This document shows, in pieces, positions 1-6,473 of a stretch of 12,325 nt of DNA (its first letter is position 1; each line of letters opens with the position of its first letter). The position numbers and the translations under genes were made by a program. The stretch comes from Betaproteobacteria bacterium (GTDB lineage Bacteria; Pseudomonadota; Gammaproteobacteria; Burkholderiales; SG8-41), in contig JANXSE010000160.1 in the NCBI GenBank assembly GCA_025356695.1, positions 1 through 12,325 on the forward strand, written 5' to 3'. The notes beneath the pieces are model-generated. The model saw only the letters and a list, made by a program, of their open reading frames with translations, had not been told where the DNA came from and made no database searches.

Positions 1-2
1 CA

Positions 3-1853
3 CGGCACCCGAGTCAACGCGATCAACTGTTAGCCGATGCGATTTCACTGCGCGGCGATCTGGAAAAACTGGCGGCGACCGAAGCGCAGCAGACCGGCGA
101 GTACCTGCGCCCGATCATGCTATTGCAGGCTGAGCGCGTCGATGCCTGCGTGCCTTTGCGCGAACGATTGATCAAGGAATTCGGACTGACGAAAGAGGAA
201 GTCGTCATTTCGGTCGGCACGCTCGACGAGCTGAAAAACATCAACGACATTGCGTCGCCGAAATGCCCGGTGAAATTCATCATTACCGTGCAGAAACTGC
301 GCGAGGGTTGGGATTGCCCGTTCGCCTATGTGCTGTGCAGCCTGCGCGAAACGCGCTCGGCGACGGCGATCGAACAAATCGTCGGTCGTATTCTGCGTCT
401 GCCCAATGCGCAGGCGAAGCAGCATGCCGATCTGAATTGCGCGTATGCGTTCTCGGTGTCGCCGTCGCTGCCCGAGGTATTGCAGGAATTGCGCGAGGCG
501 CTCGAAAGCAACGGCTTCAGCGCTGCCGAGGCGAGCCGCATCATTATTCCGGTGCCGGCGGGTACCATGCCGCTCGGTTTGCAGGCGCAGACGGTCAGCG
601 TGGCGCCGCAAAACATCGACGCGGCGAACGTAAGAACAGTTTTGGCCAAATTGCCGGGCAAGGTACGCGTCGATACAGAGAAGGGTGTGGTGACCGTAGT
701 CGTGCCGCTCGATGCGAATGAAACGGCGCTCTTGCAAACCTGCGTGACGACGTCTGAAGCGAAAGCAAGCGTGGCGGCGGCAGTCGAAGCGGTGCGTGCG
801 GCGGAACAGGCTTTCGGCGGCAGCGGGCAGGCGCGCGCGCCGTCGCCGTACGAGCAGAACATCGACTTTATGGTGCCGCTGTTGAGCGTGCGCGAGGACC
901 AATCGTTGTTCGAATTCGACGATACCTTTCTGCTCGAACATCCGTGGAAGCTGAGCGAGAAGGACGCTGCGCTGTCGTCGGGCTACGACCCGCGCTCGCG
1001 GCCGTCATTGGAAGCGGGCTATATCGATATCGGCGCAAAAGGTGAAGTTCAATCCAATGTGGCGCGGCAGCCGCAGGAAATGGATTTTGTCAGCATGCTG
1101 CACCAGCAGGTGCTGGATCTCGGCGGTCATGGCGACTGGACGCTCGACATGCTGATCGTTTGGCTCGACCGGCATATCGATCACCGCGATATTCCGGGCG
1201 GCGAGTCGGCAGTCTTTTTGCGCAATGCTTTGCGTGGACTGATGACGAAGTATGCGATTGACGACCTCGCTGTGCTGGCGCTCGACCGTTTTCGCTTGCG
1301 CGAAGAAATCGAGCGCCGCATTCGTGAACATCGCGATCACGAACGCAAGGCCGCATTCACGCAATTGCTGTTGCCGGGTTCGGCGCTGGCGGTTGATGCG
1401 GAGCGTTCGATCAATTTCCGCACGATGATGTATGAGCCGGGCTGGCTTTATGAAGGCGCATATCAGTTCAAGAAACATTATTTCGGCGCAAAGCCTGGCG
1501 AGTTGCGCGAGAAAACGCCAGGGGGATTGCTCACTGAAGAATTCAAATGCGCACAAACTCTCGACGGCCTGCCGGAGATTCGCTTCTGGGTACGCAATCT
1601 GGTGCGCAAACCGTCTTCGTTCCGGTTGCAGACTTCGACGGACTGGTTTTATCCGGATTTTGTCTGCCAATTGGAAGACGGTCGCGTGCTGGTGGTGGAA
1701 TACAAGGGCAAGGATCGCTACAGCGGCGACGATGCCGGAGAGAAGCGCGCCATCGGCGAAATCTGGGCGTCGCGGAGCGACGGTGCTTGCCTTTTCGTGA
1801 TGCCGACCGACGGTGATTTCACGCAGATCGCGGCGATGGTGAAAGCGTGTTGA
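3..1853 (+). CDS. Type III restriction-like helicase-nuclease (5' truncated)
   Basis: This is the C-terminal part (617 codons visible) of a superfamily 2 helicase joined to a nuclease, as in the Res subunit of type III restriction systems and related stand-alone proteins. The frame is open from the left edge, so the start and the Walker A/DEAD half lie outside. Visible helicase signs are motif V, LREGWDCP (about residues 99-106 of the visible part), and motif VI, QIVGRILR (125-132), with the arginine finger. Near the C-terminus YPDF followed by VVEYKG gives a PD-(D/E)xK nuclease core: Asp552, Glu566, Lys568. The helicase would translocate on DNA and the C-terminal domain would cut. In family members that are true type III systems, a Mod methyltransferase normally lies just upstream, which cannot be seen here. 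The next gene follows 11 nt later and is unrelated in function. Family assignment is firm; whether it is a complete restriction system is unknown. Confidence 0.85.
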   Translation, partial: RHPSQRDQLLADAISLRGDLEKLAATEAQQTGEYLRPIMLLQAERVDACVPLRERLIKEFGLTKEEVVISVGTLDELKNINDIASPKCPVKFIITVQKLREGWDCPFAYVLCSLRETRSATAIEQIVGRILRLPNAQAKQHADLNCAYAFSVSPSLPEVLQELREALESNGFSAAEASRIIIPVPAGTMPLGLQAQTVSVAPQNIDAANVRTVLAKLPGKVRVDTEKGVVTVVVPLDANETALLQTCVTTSEAKASVAAAVEAVRAAEQAFGGSGQARAPSPYEQNIDFMVPLLSVREDQSLFEFDDTFLLEHPWKLSEKDAALSSGYDPRSRPSLEAGYIDIGAKGEVQSNVARQPQEMDFVSMLHQQVLDLGGHGDWTLDMLIVWLDRHIDHRDIPGGESAVFLRNALRGLMTKYAIDDLAVLALDRFRLREEIERRIREHRDHERKAAFTQLLLPGSALAVDAERSINFRTMMYEPGWLYEGAYQFKKHYFGAKPGELREKTPGGLLTEEFKCAQTLDGLPEIRFWVRNLVRKPSSFRLQTSTDWFYPDFVCQLEDGRVLVVEYKGKDRYSGDDAGEKRAIGEIWASRSDGACLFVMPTDGDFTQIAAMVKAC

Positions 1854-1855
1854 AT

Positions 1856-1859
1856 GGAG
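1856..1859 (+). promoter_or_regulatory. Ribosome binding site of the persulfide dioxygenase gene
   Basis: GGAG lies 5 nt before the ATG at 1865. It favours that start over the in-frame GTG at 1847, which would overlap the end of the helicase gene and has no such site. Confidence 0.6.
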
Positions 1860-1864
1860 ACGAT

Positions 1865-2938
1865 ATGCTGATCTTCCGCCAGCTGTTCGACGCGCCATCT
1901 TCGACTTATACCTATCTGCTCGGTGACAGCCGCAGCAAAGAGGCGCTGCTGATCGATCCGGTGTTCGAGCAGGTGCATCGCGACGCTGCCCTCGTCAACG
2001 AACTGGAACTCAAGTTGATGTGGACGCTGGAAACGCATGTGCACGCCGATCATGTCACCGGGGCGTGGCTGCTCAAACAAAAACTCGGCAGCAGCATCGC
2101 GCTTGCGGCGGTGAGCGGCGCGGCGGGGGCCGACCGCTTGCTGCAACACGGCGAGCAGGTGCAGTTCGGTACGCGCCGGCTCGAAGCGCGCGCAACCCCC
2201 GGGCACACCGGCGGTTGCATGACTTTCGTGCTTGACGATCAGTCGATGGCGTTTACCGGCGACTGCATGCTGATCCGCGGCAGCGGGCGCACCGATTTCC
2301 AGCAGGGCGATGCAGGTGCAATGTTCCGTTCGGTGCGCGAGCAGATTTTTTCATTACCGGCAGCCTGCCTGCTCTATCCGGCGCACGACTATCGCGGCTT
2401 GATGGTTACCAGTGTGGAGGAAGAGCGGCGCTACAACCCGCGTCTGGGCGGCGACGTCAGCGTCGAGGATTTTACCGGCTATATGAATAATCTCGGTCTG
2501 CCGCATCCGAAGAAAATGGATATCGCGGTACCGGCCAATCTGCAGTGCGGGCGTCCCGAGGGCAGCTTGCCGGATATGGCCGAACCGCAGTGGGGGCATC
2601 TGACCTTTACGTTTGGCGGCATCTGGGAAATTCAGCCGCAGGCGCTGGAAGAACTCGGCGAACGCGTTGAGGTTGTCGATGTGCGCGAGGCCACCGAGTT
2701 CAACGGTGCGCTCGGCCATATCGCCGGCGCGAAACTGATTCCGCTCGGACAACTCGCGCAGCGCTGCGGCGAGATCAGCCGCGAAAAACCAGTGGTTACG
2801 GTGTGCCGTTCGGGCGCGCGCTCGGCGCAGGCGGTAACGATGTTGCAAAAAGCGGGCTTCGGCGAAGTCGCCAATCTGTCGGGCGGTATGCTGCGCTGGC
2901 GCGCTGACGGCTGTGCGGCGGAAGGTGGTGGACAGTAG
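1865..2938 (+). CDS. Persulfide dioxygenase-rhodanese fusion (ETHE1/PRF type)
   Basis: This 357-residue cytoplasmic enzyme joins an ETHE1-like metallo-beta-lactamase-fold dioxygenase to a rhodanese domain. ETHE1 enzymes oxidise glutathione persulfide to sulfite and glutathione using a mononuclear iron. The rhodanese moves sulfane sulfur between thiosulfate or persulfide and glutathione. Visible signs are HVHADH (58-63), PGHT with His114, TGDC with Asp133, the ETHE1-specific RGSGRTDFQQG loop (138-148), and PAHD with His174. By family analogy the iron ligands are His58, His114 and Asp133. The rhodanese domain fills roughly residues 255-350 and has an intact active loop CRSGARS with nucleophile Cys314. 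The length and domain order match the fused enzyme known from Burkholderia (PRF). The start is ATG 1865, with GGAG 5 nt upstream. It sits 11 nt after the helicase gene and could be read through from it, but no functional link is apparent. No sulfide:quinone oxidoreductase or sulfur regulator is nearby. Confidence 0.92.
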   Translation: MLIFRQLFDAPSSTYTYLLGDSRSKEALLIDPVFEQVHRDAALVNELELKLMWTLETHVHADHVTGAWLLKQKLGSSIALAAVSGAAGADRLLQHGEQVQFGTRRLEARATPGHTGGCMTFVLDDQSMAFTGDCMLIRGSGRTDFQQGDAGAMFRSVREQIFSLPAACLLYPAHDYRGLMVTSVEEERRYNPRLGGDVSVEDFTGYMNNLGLPHPKKMDIAVPANLQCGRPEGSLPDMAEPQWGHLTFTFGGIWEIQPQALEELGERVEVVDVREATEFNGALGHIAGAKLIPLGQLAQRCGEISREKPVVTVCRSGARSAQAVTMLQKAGFGEVANLSGGMLRWRADGCAAEGGGQ

Positions 2939-2946
2939 GGCGGCGC

Positions 2947-3258
2947 TCAGGCCGCGAGCCGCGCCTGCTGCCGGCACCTGATGGCATGCATCTTTTCCAG
3001 CGCGGCGCCGAAAATATGCAAGGCTTCGTGCAGGATATCGCGGGTGTAGTCGTCAAGGTTGCGCGAAGCCGCATCGAGTTCAAACAAAAGGCCCTTCAGT
3101 AGCACACGCACGGCGGCGGCATCCTGCAACGGTAGTTCGGCAGCGCGCACGGAGAGAAAGTGCAAACGCTCTTGCGAGCGCGCGGTTTCGACGTAGTCGA
3201 TCAGCAACAACAGCACTTCATATTCGGTATTGGCGTTGCGTATCGCGTTGGTAATCAT
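2947..3258 (-). CDS. Small hypothetical helical protein (103 aa)
   Basis: I do not recognise this protein. It starts MITNAIRNAN and is 103 residues long, rich in Leu, Ala, Arg and Glu, with patterns suggesting several amphipathic helices (for example EYEVLLLLIDYVETA near residue 13 and YTRDILHEALHIFGAALEKM near 71). It has no signal peptide, no clear membrane segment and no cysteine pair; the only cysteine is near the C-terminus. The ATG at 3256-3258 is chosen because a purine-rich GAGGAG-like site lies about 7 nt upstream on the minus strand. A longer in-frame start at 3426 exists but would add a stretch of low plausibility. It is convergent with the persulfide dioxygenase gene, with only 8 nt between the stop codons. 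The good ribosome site and coherent composition make it likely to be real. Confidence 0.6.
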   Translation of the reverse strand: MITNAIRNANTEYEVLLLLIDYVETARSQERLHFLSVRAAELPLQDAAAVRVLLKGLLFELDAASRNLDDYTRDILHEALHIFGAALEKMHAIRCRQQARLAA

Positions 3259-3483
3259 CGCGTCGCTCCTCTGTGCAATCCGACTGTGGTGTTCTCCCCG
3301 ATTCCCTGCCGTGTTTTGCCGACCAGAATACTCCCGTGAATTGATGAAATGTTGATGCAGGGCAAACATATTAGTGTGTGCGTCGCAGCATGAAAAAACC
3401 GGGAAGTTGCGTGTTGCAACGCACATGTCGCGGCGAATCAGCGGCTAGCACAGGATGCTTGCGATGGAATCTCGGAATTGTAC

Positions 3484-3499
3484 GTGGCGCCTGCGCCAC
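3484..3499. repeat. Short palindrome, GTGGCGC-CT-GCGCCAC
   Basis: Two perfect 7-nt arms flank a 2-nt centre. Its right part, GGCGCCTGCGCCAC, is identical to the right arm of the larger hairpin at 9089-9115, so the two look like members of one dispersed palindrome family. No T-run follows on either strand. Confidence 0.55.
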
Positions 3500-3550
3500 A
3501 ACTGCCAATTGCGCGTAACTGAGAAAAATACCATGCTGATATTTTGGCCG

Positions 3551-3568
3551 CTGAGGCGAGCGCCTCAG
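3551..3568. terminator. Hairpin downstream of allophanate hydrolase
   Basis: CTGAGGCG and CGCCTCAG form perfect 8-nt arms around AG, 13 nt beyond the stop of the leftward amidase gene. The position suits a transcript end. No U-tract follows on the minus strand, so it is not a textbook intrinsic terminator; it may stabilise the 3' end or belong to the palindrome family at 3484 and 9089, with which it shares an AGGCGAG/CGCCT core. Confidence 0.45.
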
Positions 3569-3581
3569 AGAGAAGCCAGAC

Positions 3582-5399
3582 TCAGCGGTTGCGCTGACTA
3601 TCCTTGATGAATTCGCGCCAACCGCCAAAGGCGGAAATATCGCGCGCGCCATCGACGGCAGCAGCTTCACAGAGAAAACCCTGTACGCTGCTGCCGTCTT
3701 CCATTTTTAATGTGCCGATGCCGAGCGGGGCGGGAATTTCAACGACGAAACTGCCGTAGTGCTTGACCGGCAAACGCCAGATCTCGACATCAATGCGATG
3801 GCCTGCGCCGGCCGCACAACGCACCAAACCGGGTTTGGGCGGCGTGGTCCCGGGCAACAGGTAAAACTTGTAGTCGGGTGCTGTGCGCGTGGCACGTTCG
3901 AGTTGCGCACCGCGTTCGCTCAACTGGCGGTTGAGCGGCATGCCGGAGAGATGCGCGCCGACGACTGCAACGCGCACCATCGCATCACCGGCGTCGTCGC
4001 GCCAGCTCGATGGTGCCGGCGGCAGAGCAAATTTTGTTGCGCCGAGGAGAACATCGCAGGCACGATGCAGGCGGTCGCCGAGTTCGCACAGCAGCGGTTC
4101 GCTGCGTGCGGCTGCAATCAGGGTCACGCCGTTGGGTAATCCATCCTGGCGCATGCCGGCCGGCACTGCGATGGCCGCAAGATCGAGCAGGTTGACGAAG
4201 TTGGTGTAAAGGCCCAGCGTGGCGTTGAATTTGAGCGGTTCGCTAGCGATCTGCGCCACGGTGTAGATAGTCGGCGCTGTCGGTACGGCGAGTACGTCGA
4301 TGCGGGTCAGTTCCGCAGCGGCGAGTTTCTTCAGTGCAGCCAGCCGGTAGCTTGCTTTGAACGTATCGGTGGCCGAGTAATTTTTCGCGCCGGCAATGAC
4401 ATCGCGCGTCACCGGAAGCATTTCGTCCTGATGCGCGTTGAAAAAATCGCCGATTGCCGCCATGCGTTCTGCAATCCACGGGCCCGAATACAACAGTGCG
4501 GCGGTTTCGCGCAGCGGCGCATAGTCGATTTCGACCAGCGTGCCGCCGGCTTGCCTGATGCGTTTGAGCGTGGCTTCAAACAAGCGCGCGCTATCGCGGT
4601 CACCGCAGAATTCAAGCTGATCCTTGCGCGGCACACCGCAACGGAAGCCGCCCGCCGGCAAATGCAATGATGCTTGCGGCGCGCGCGAGTACGCGTCGGC
4701 GGCATCGTAAGCGCGCGTCACTGCGAATACATCTGCTGCGTCGGCTGCAGTCAGCGCAAAAATCGACACGCAGTCGAGCGAGCGGCAGGCCGGCACCACG
4801 CCGCTGGTGCTGAGCAGGCCGCGCGTCGGTTTGAGGCCGACGATATTATTGAACCCGGCCGGTACGCGCCCTGAGCCGGCGGTATCGGTGCCGAGCGCGA
4901 AGCTGACGAGATTCAACGCAACCACCACGGCCGAGCCGGAGCTCGAACCGCCGGAAATGTAGTTGGTGTCGAAAGCGTTCAGGCAGACGCCGTACGGCGA
5001 GCGCGCGCCGACCAGACCGGTGGCGAACTGATCGAGATTGGTCTTGCCGATCAGCATGGCGCCGGCATCAAGCAGGCGCTGCACTACGGTGGCGGATTGC
5101 GGCGCGATGTAACTGAAGGCAGGGCAGGCGGCAGTGGTCGGCAGACCCGCCACATCGATGTTATCTTTAACCGCGAAGGGAATGCCGTAGAGCGGAAGCG
5201 CGCGGGCGGCCGGGTCGGTTTCGAGTGCGTGCGCGCGCGCCATGACCGCGGCGTCGGGCAGACGGTGTATCCAGGCGCGATGGCGGTCGCCATCGCCCGC
5301 GGCGGCAAGCACGTCGCGCGCGAGTGTGGTTGGGGTGAGTTCGCCTTTGCGCAGCCGTTCGCGCACGGCCGGCAGTGCAAGGTTATAGTGGACGGGCAT
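3582..5399 (-). CDS. atzF: Allophanate hydrolase (amidase-signature enzyme, AtzF type)
   Basis: This 605-residue enzyme hydrolyses allophanate (urea-1-carboxylate) to ammonia and carbon dioxide, the last step in ATP-dependent urea use and in biuret, cyanurate and guanidine breakdown. The amidase-signature domain (about 1-460) has the Ser-cisSer-Lys triad: Lys78 in VKDNID, Ser152 in GGSSSG, and Ser176 in DTAGSGRVP. The 74- and 24-residue spacings are those of AtzF. SGPWIAER holds a Tyr304/Arg312 pair that in this family contacts the substrate. The C-terminal domain (about 474-598), with GAHLSGMPLN, PPKPGLVR, APLGIGT and FGGWR, is the allophanate-hydrolase-specific domain linked to decarboxylation; it rules out a generic amidase. 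The start at 5399 has only a weak ribosome site (AAAGAAC). A sigma-54-type promoter lies 34 nt upstream of the start codon. No urea carboxylase gene adjoins. A palindrome follows the stop. The activity assignment is strong; the physiological source of allophanate is unknown. Confidence 0.92.
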   Translation of the reverse strand: MPVHYNLALPAVRERLRKGELTPTTLARDVLAAAGDGDRHRAWIHRLPDAAVMARAHALETDPAARALPLYGIPFAVKDNIDVAGLPTTAACPAFSYIAPQSATVVQRLLDAGAMLIGKTNLDQFATGLVGARSPYGVCLNAFDTNYISGGSSSGSAVVVALNLVSFALGTDTAGSGRVPAGFNNIVGLKPTRGLLSTSGVVPACRSLDCVSIFALTAADAADVFAVTRAYDAADAYSRAPQASLHLPAGGFRCGVPRKDQLEFCGDRDSARLFEATLKRIRQAGGTLVEIDYAPLRETAALLYSGPWIAERMAAIGDFFNAHQDEMLPVTRDVIAGAKNYSATDTFKASYRLAALKKLAAAELTRIDVLAVPTAPTIYTVAQIASEPLKFNATLGLYTNFVNLLDLAAIAVPAGMRQDGLPNGVTLIAAARSEPLLCELGDRLHRACDVLLGATKFALPPAPSSWRDDAGDAMVRVAVVGAHLSGMPLNRQLSERGAQLERATRTAPDYKFYLLPGTTPPKPGLVRCAAGAGHRIDVEIWRLPVKHYGSFVVEIPAPLGIGTLKMEDGSSVQGFLCEAAAVDGARDISAFGGWREFIKDSQRNR

Positions 5400-5432
5400 A
5401 AAGTTCTTTATCGCACAATGTACATGTCGTAA

Positions 5433-5447
5433 GCAATGCGCATGCCA
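5433..5447 (-). promoter_or_regulatory. Sigma-54 (RpoN) promoter of the allophanate hydrolase gene
   Basis: On the minus strand the sequence reads TGGCATG-CGCA-TTGC, preceded by TT and followed by TT. It matches the consensus YTGGCACG-N4-TTGCW at all but one fixed position (C to T), with the obligatory GG-N10-GC spacing. Transcription would start near 5421, giving a leader of about 22 nt before the ATG at 5399. This implies dependence on an RpoN activator. The activator and its upstream sites are not identified; they would fall inside the divergent hydrolase gene. Confidence 0.7.
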
Positions 5448-5474
5448 AATGGCGGAATTTTATCTGCGGCGAAC

Positions 5475-5478
5475 GGAG
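5475..5478 (+). promoter_or_regulatory. Ribosome binding site deciding the TTG start of the hydrolase
   Basis: GGAG lies 7 nt before TTG 5486. The next in-frame ATG (5507) has no comparable site, so TTG is preferred. Confidence 0.6.
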
Positions 5479-5485
5479 TGGCGAG

Positions 5486-6313
5486 TTGAACAAGCTGTAT
5501 CGCGGCATGGACCGCGCGGCGCTGGACGCCGCCTATAACAATACGCTGGCGGTTGCAGACAGTGCGCAACTGCTGGCAGATTTTGACGCGCGCAGCGCAC
5601 GCCTGCGGCGCGAATGCGCCACCGCCCTTGATTTGCGCTACGGCGCGGCGCCGCGCAACCGCATCGACTATTTTGCCGGCGAAAAAGGCGCGCCGCTGCT
5701 GGTTTTTATCCACGGCGGTTATTGGCAGATGCGTGCCAAGGAAACGTTTTCCTTTCTGGCCAAGGGGCCGCTGGCGCATGGCGTGCATGTTGCGCTGATC
5801 GGCTACACGCTGGCGCCGGAGACTACGATCGCCGGTATTGTCGCCGAGTCGCGCGCGGCGATTGCGTGGCTGGCCGCGCATGCGCAGGAATACGGCGGCG
5901 ATGCCTCGCGCATTTACGTCTCCGGCTGGTCGGCCGGCGCTCATCTGACCGCGATGTGCGCGGGCGAACCGGCGGTACGCGGCGGGCTTGCCATTAGCGG
6001 CATCTACGATCTTGAACCGGTGCGCCTGTGTTATTTGAATGACAAACTCGGCCTGAGCGCGGACGATGTCGAAGGCCTGAGTCCGTTGCGCCAATTGCCG
6101 ATTGCGCCGACGCCGCTGATGCTGGCTTACGGCGGCGCTGAATTGCCTGAACTGCAGCGTCAGTCCGCAGACTACGCAGAGGCGCGCGAGGCTGCCGGTT
6201 TGCCGGGGCGCTCATTACACATCGACGGCTGCAATCATTTCACCATCCTTGAGCAACTCGCCGAACCAAAAGGTGCGTTGACGCGTCTCCTGCTCGAGTT
6301 GATCTCCATTTAG
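5486..6313 (+). CDS. Alpha/beta hydrolase, kynurenine formamidase-like
   Basis: This 275-residue soluble serine hydrolase belongs to the family that includes arylformamidase (kynurenine formamidase). HGGYW (76-80) is the typical oxyanion-hole motif of that group, GWSAG holds the nucleophile Ser149, and CNHF holds the catalytic His251. The acid is probably Glu219 in GGAELPE, 32 residues before the histidine, where formamidases more often have Asp. There is no signal peptide. The start is TTG 5486. It is divergent from allophanate hydrolase (86 nt between starts) and lies 160 nt ahead of the ABC operon. No tryptophan-degradation gene is nearby, so a role in kynurenine formation is doubtful. The context suggests it may open an amide, imide or ureide that feeds allophanate, but this is inference. 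Its own promoter is unclear. Confidence 0.8.
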   Translation: MNKLYRGMDRAALDAAYNNTLAVADSAQLLADFDARSARLRRECATALDLRYGAAPRNRIDYFAGEKGAPLLVFIHGGYWQMRAKETFSFLAKGPLAHGVHVALIGYTLAPETTIAGIVAESRAAIAWLAAHAQEYGGDASRIYVSGWSAGAHLTAMCAGEPAVRGGLAISGIYDLEPVRLCYLNDKLGLSADDVEGLSPLRQLPIAPTPLMLAYGGAELPELQRQSADYAEAREAAGLPGRSLHIDGCNHFTILEQLAEPKGALTRLLLELISI

Positions 6314-6356
6314 GTGCGTCCGCTCTAATAAAGTGCACAACCTTATTTGACGCACC
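6313..6356. promoter_or_regulatory. Inverted repeat upstream of the ABC operon, possible activator site or terminator
   Basis: GGTGCGTC (6313-6320) and GACGCACC (6349-6356) are perfect 8-nt arms 28 nt apart; inside them AATAAAG and CTTATT nearly pair as well. The element begins on the last base of the hydrolase stop codon. It lies about 80-120 nt before the predicted sigma-54 start, the usual distance for an enhancer-binding activator. A third copy, GGTGCGTCCG, sits at 6434-6443. A long stem ending the hydrolase transcript is the alternative reading. Confidence 0.4.
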
Positions 6357-6357
6357 A

Positions 6358-6391
6358 ATAACGGGCAAATGATCGATGTCTGCCCCGTTAT
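6358..6391. repeat. Inverted repeat ATAACGGGCA / TGCCCCGTTAT
   Basis: ATAACGGGCA (6358-6367) pairs with TGCCCCGTTAT (6381-6391) with one bulged base and a 13-nt loop. It lies between the hydrolase stop and the sigma-54 promoter and could be a protein-binding site or an RNA hairpin. Function is unknown. Confidence 0.4.
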
Positions 6392-6407
6392 AGCCCGTGA
6401 TTCGTCA

Positions 6408-6422
6408 TGGCACGCTGCTTGC
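6408..6422 (+). promoter_or_regulatory. Sigma-54 (RpoN) promoter of the ABC transporter operon
   Basis: TGGCACG-CTGC-TTGC matches every fixed position of the -24/-12 consensus TGGCACG-N4-TTGC, with exact GG-N10-GC spacing. Transcription would start near 6434, leaving about 40 nt before the GTG at 6474. Expression should need RpoN and an ATP-dependent activator, commonly NtrC under nitrogen limitation. The activator is inferred, not seen. Confidence 0.82.
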
Positions 6423-6460
6423 GTAGTGGTGAGGGTGCGTCCGCAACCGGACGATCTGAC

Positions 6461-6465
6461 AGGAG
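6461..6465 (+). promoter_or_regulatory. Ribosome binding site deciding the GTG start of the binding protein
   Basis: AGGAG lies 8 nt before GTG 6474. The GTG start gives a clean signal peptide, whereas an in-frame ATG at 6369 would put the promoter inside the gene. Confidence 0.75.
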
Positions 6466-6473
6466 ACACCCCC

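Larger units (their letters stand above)
3259..3581. other. Gene-free stretch between the 103-aa gene and allophanate hydrolase
   Basis: No convincing coding frame is present in these 323 nt. The region must hold the promoter of the leftward 103-aa gene; I see no clear -35/-10 pair. It also holds two perfect palindromes at 3484-3499 and 3551-3568, the second only 13 nt past the allophanate hydrolase stop. AATTG (3476-3480) and CAATT (3506-3510) flank the first palindrome as a further inverted pair. Confidence 0.6.

Noticed and set aside
120..941. Long antisense frame opposite the helicase gene
   Set aside because: Low-complexity Arg/His-rich translation with no domain, opposite a clear protein-coding frame.
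5454..5467. A GG-N10-GC pair that could be a sigma-54 promoter for the alpha/beta hydrolase
   Set aside because: The flanking bases do not fit the consensus and the implied start (about 5479) would leave the ribosome site off the transcript.
6369..6473. An N-terminal extension of the binding protein from ATG 6369
   Set aside because: It would bury the sigma-54 promoter and the AGGAG site inside the gene and place the signal peptide 35 residues in.
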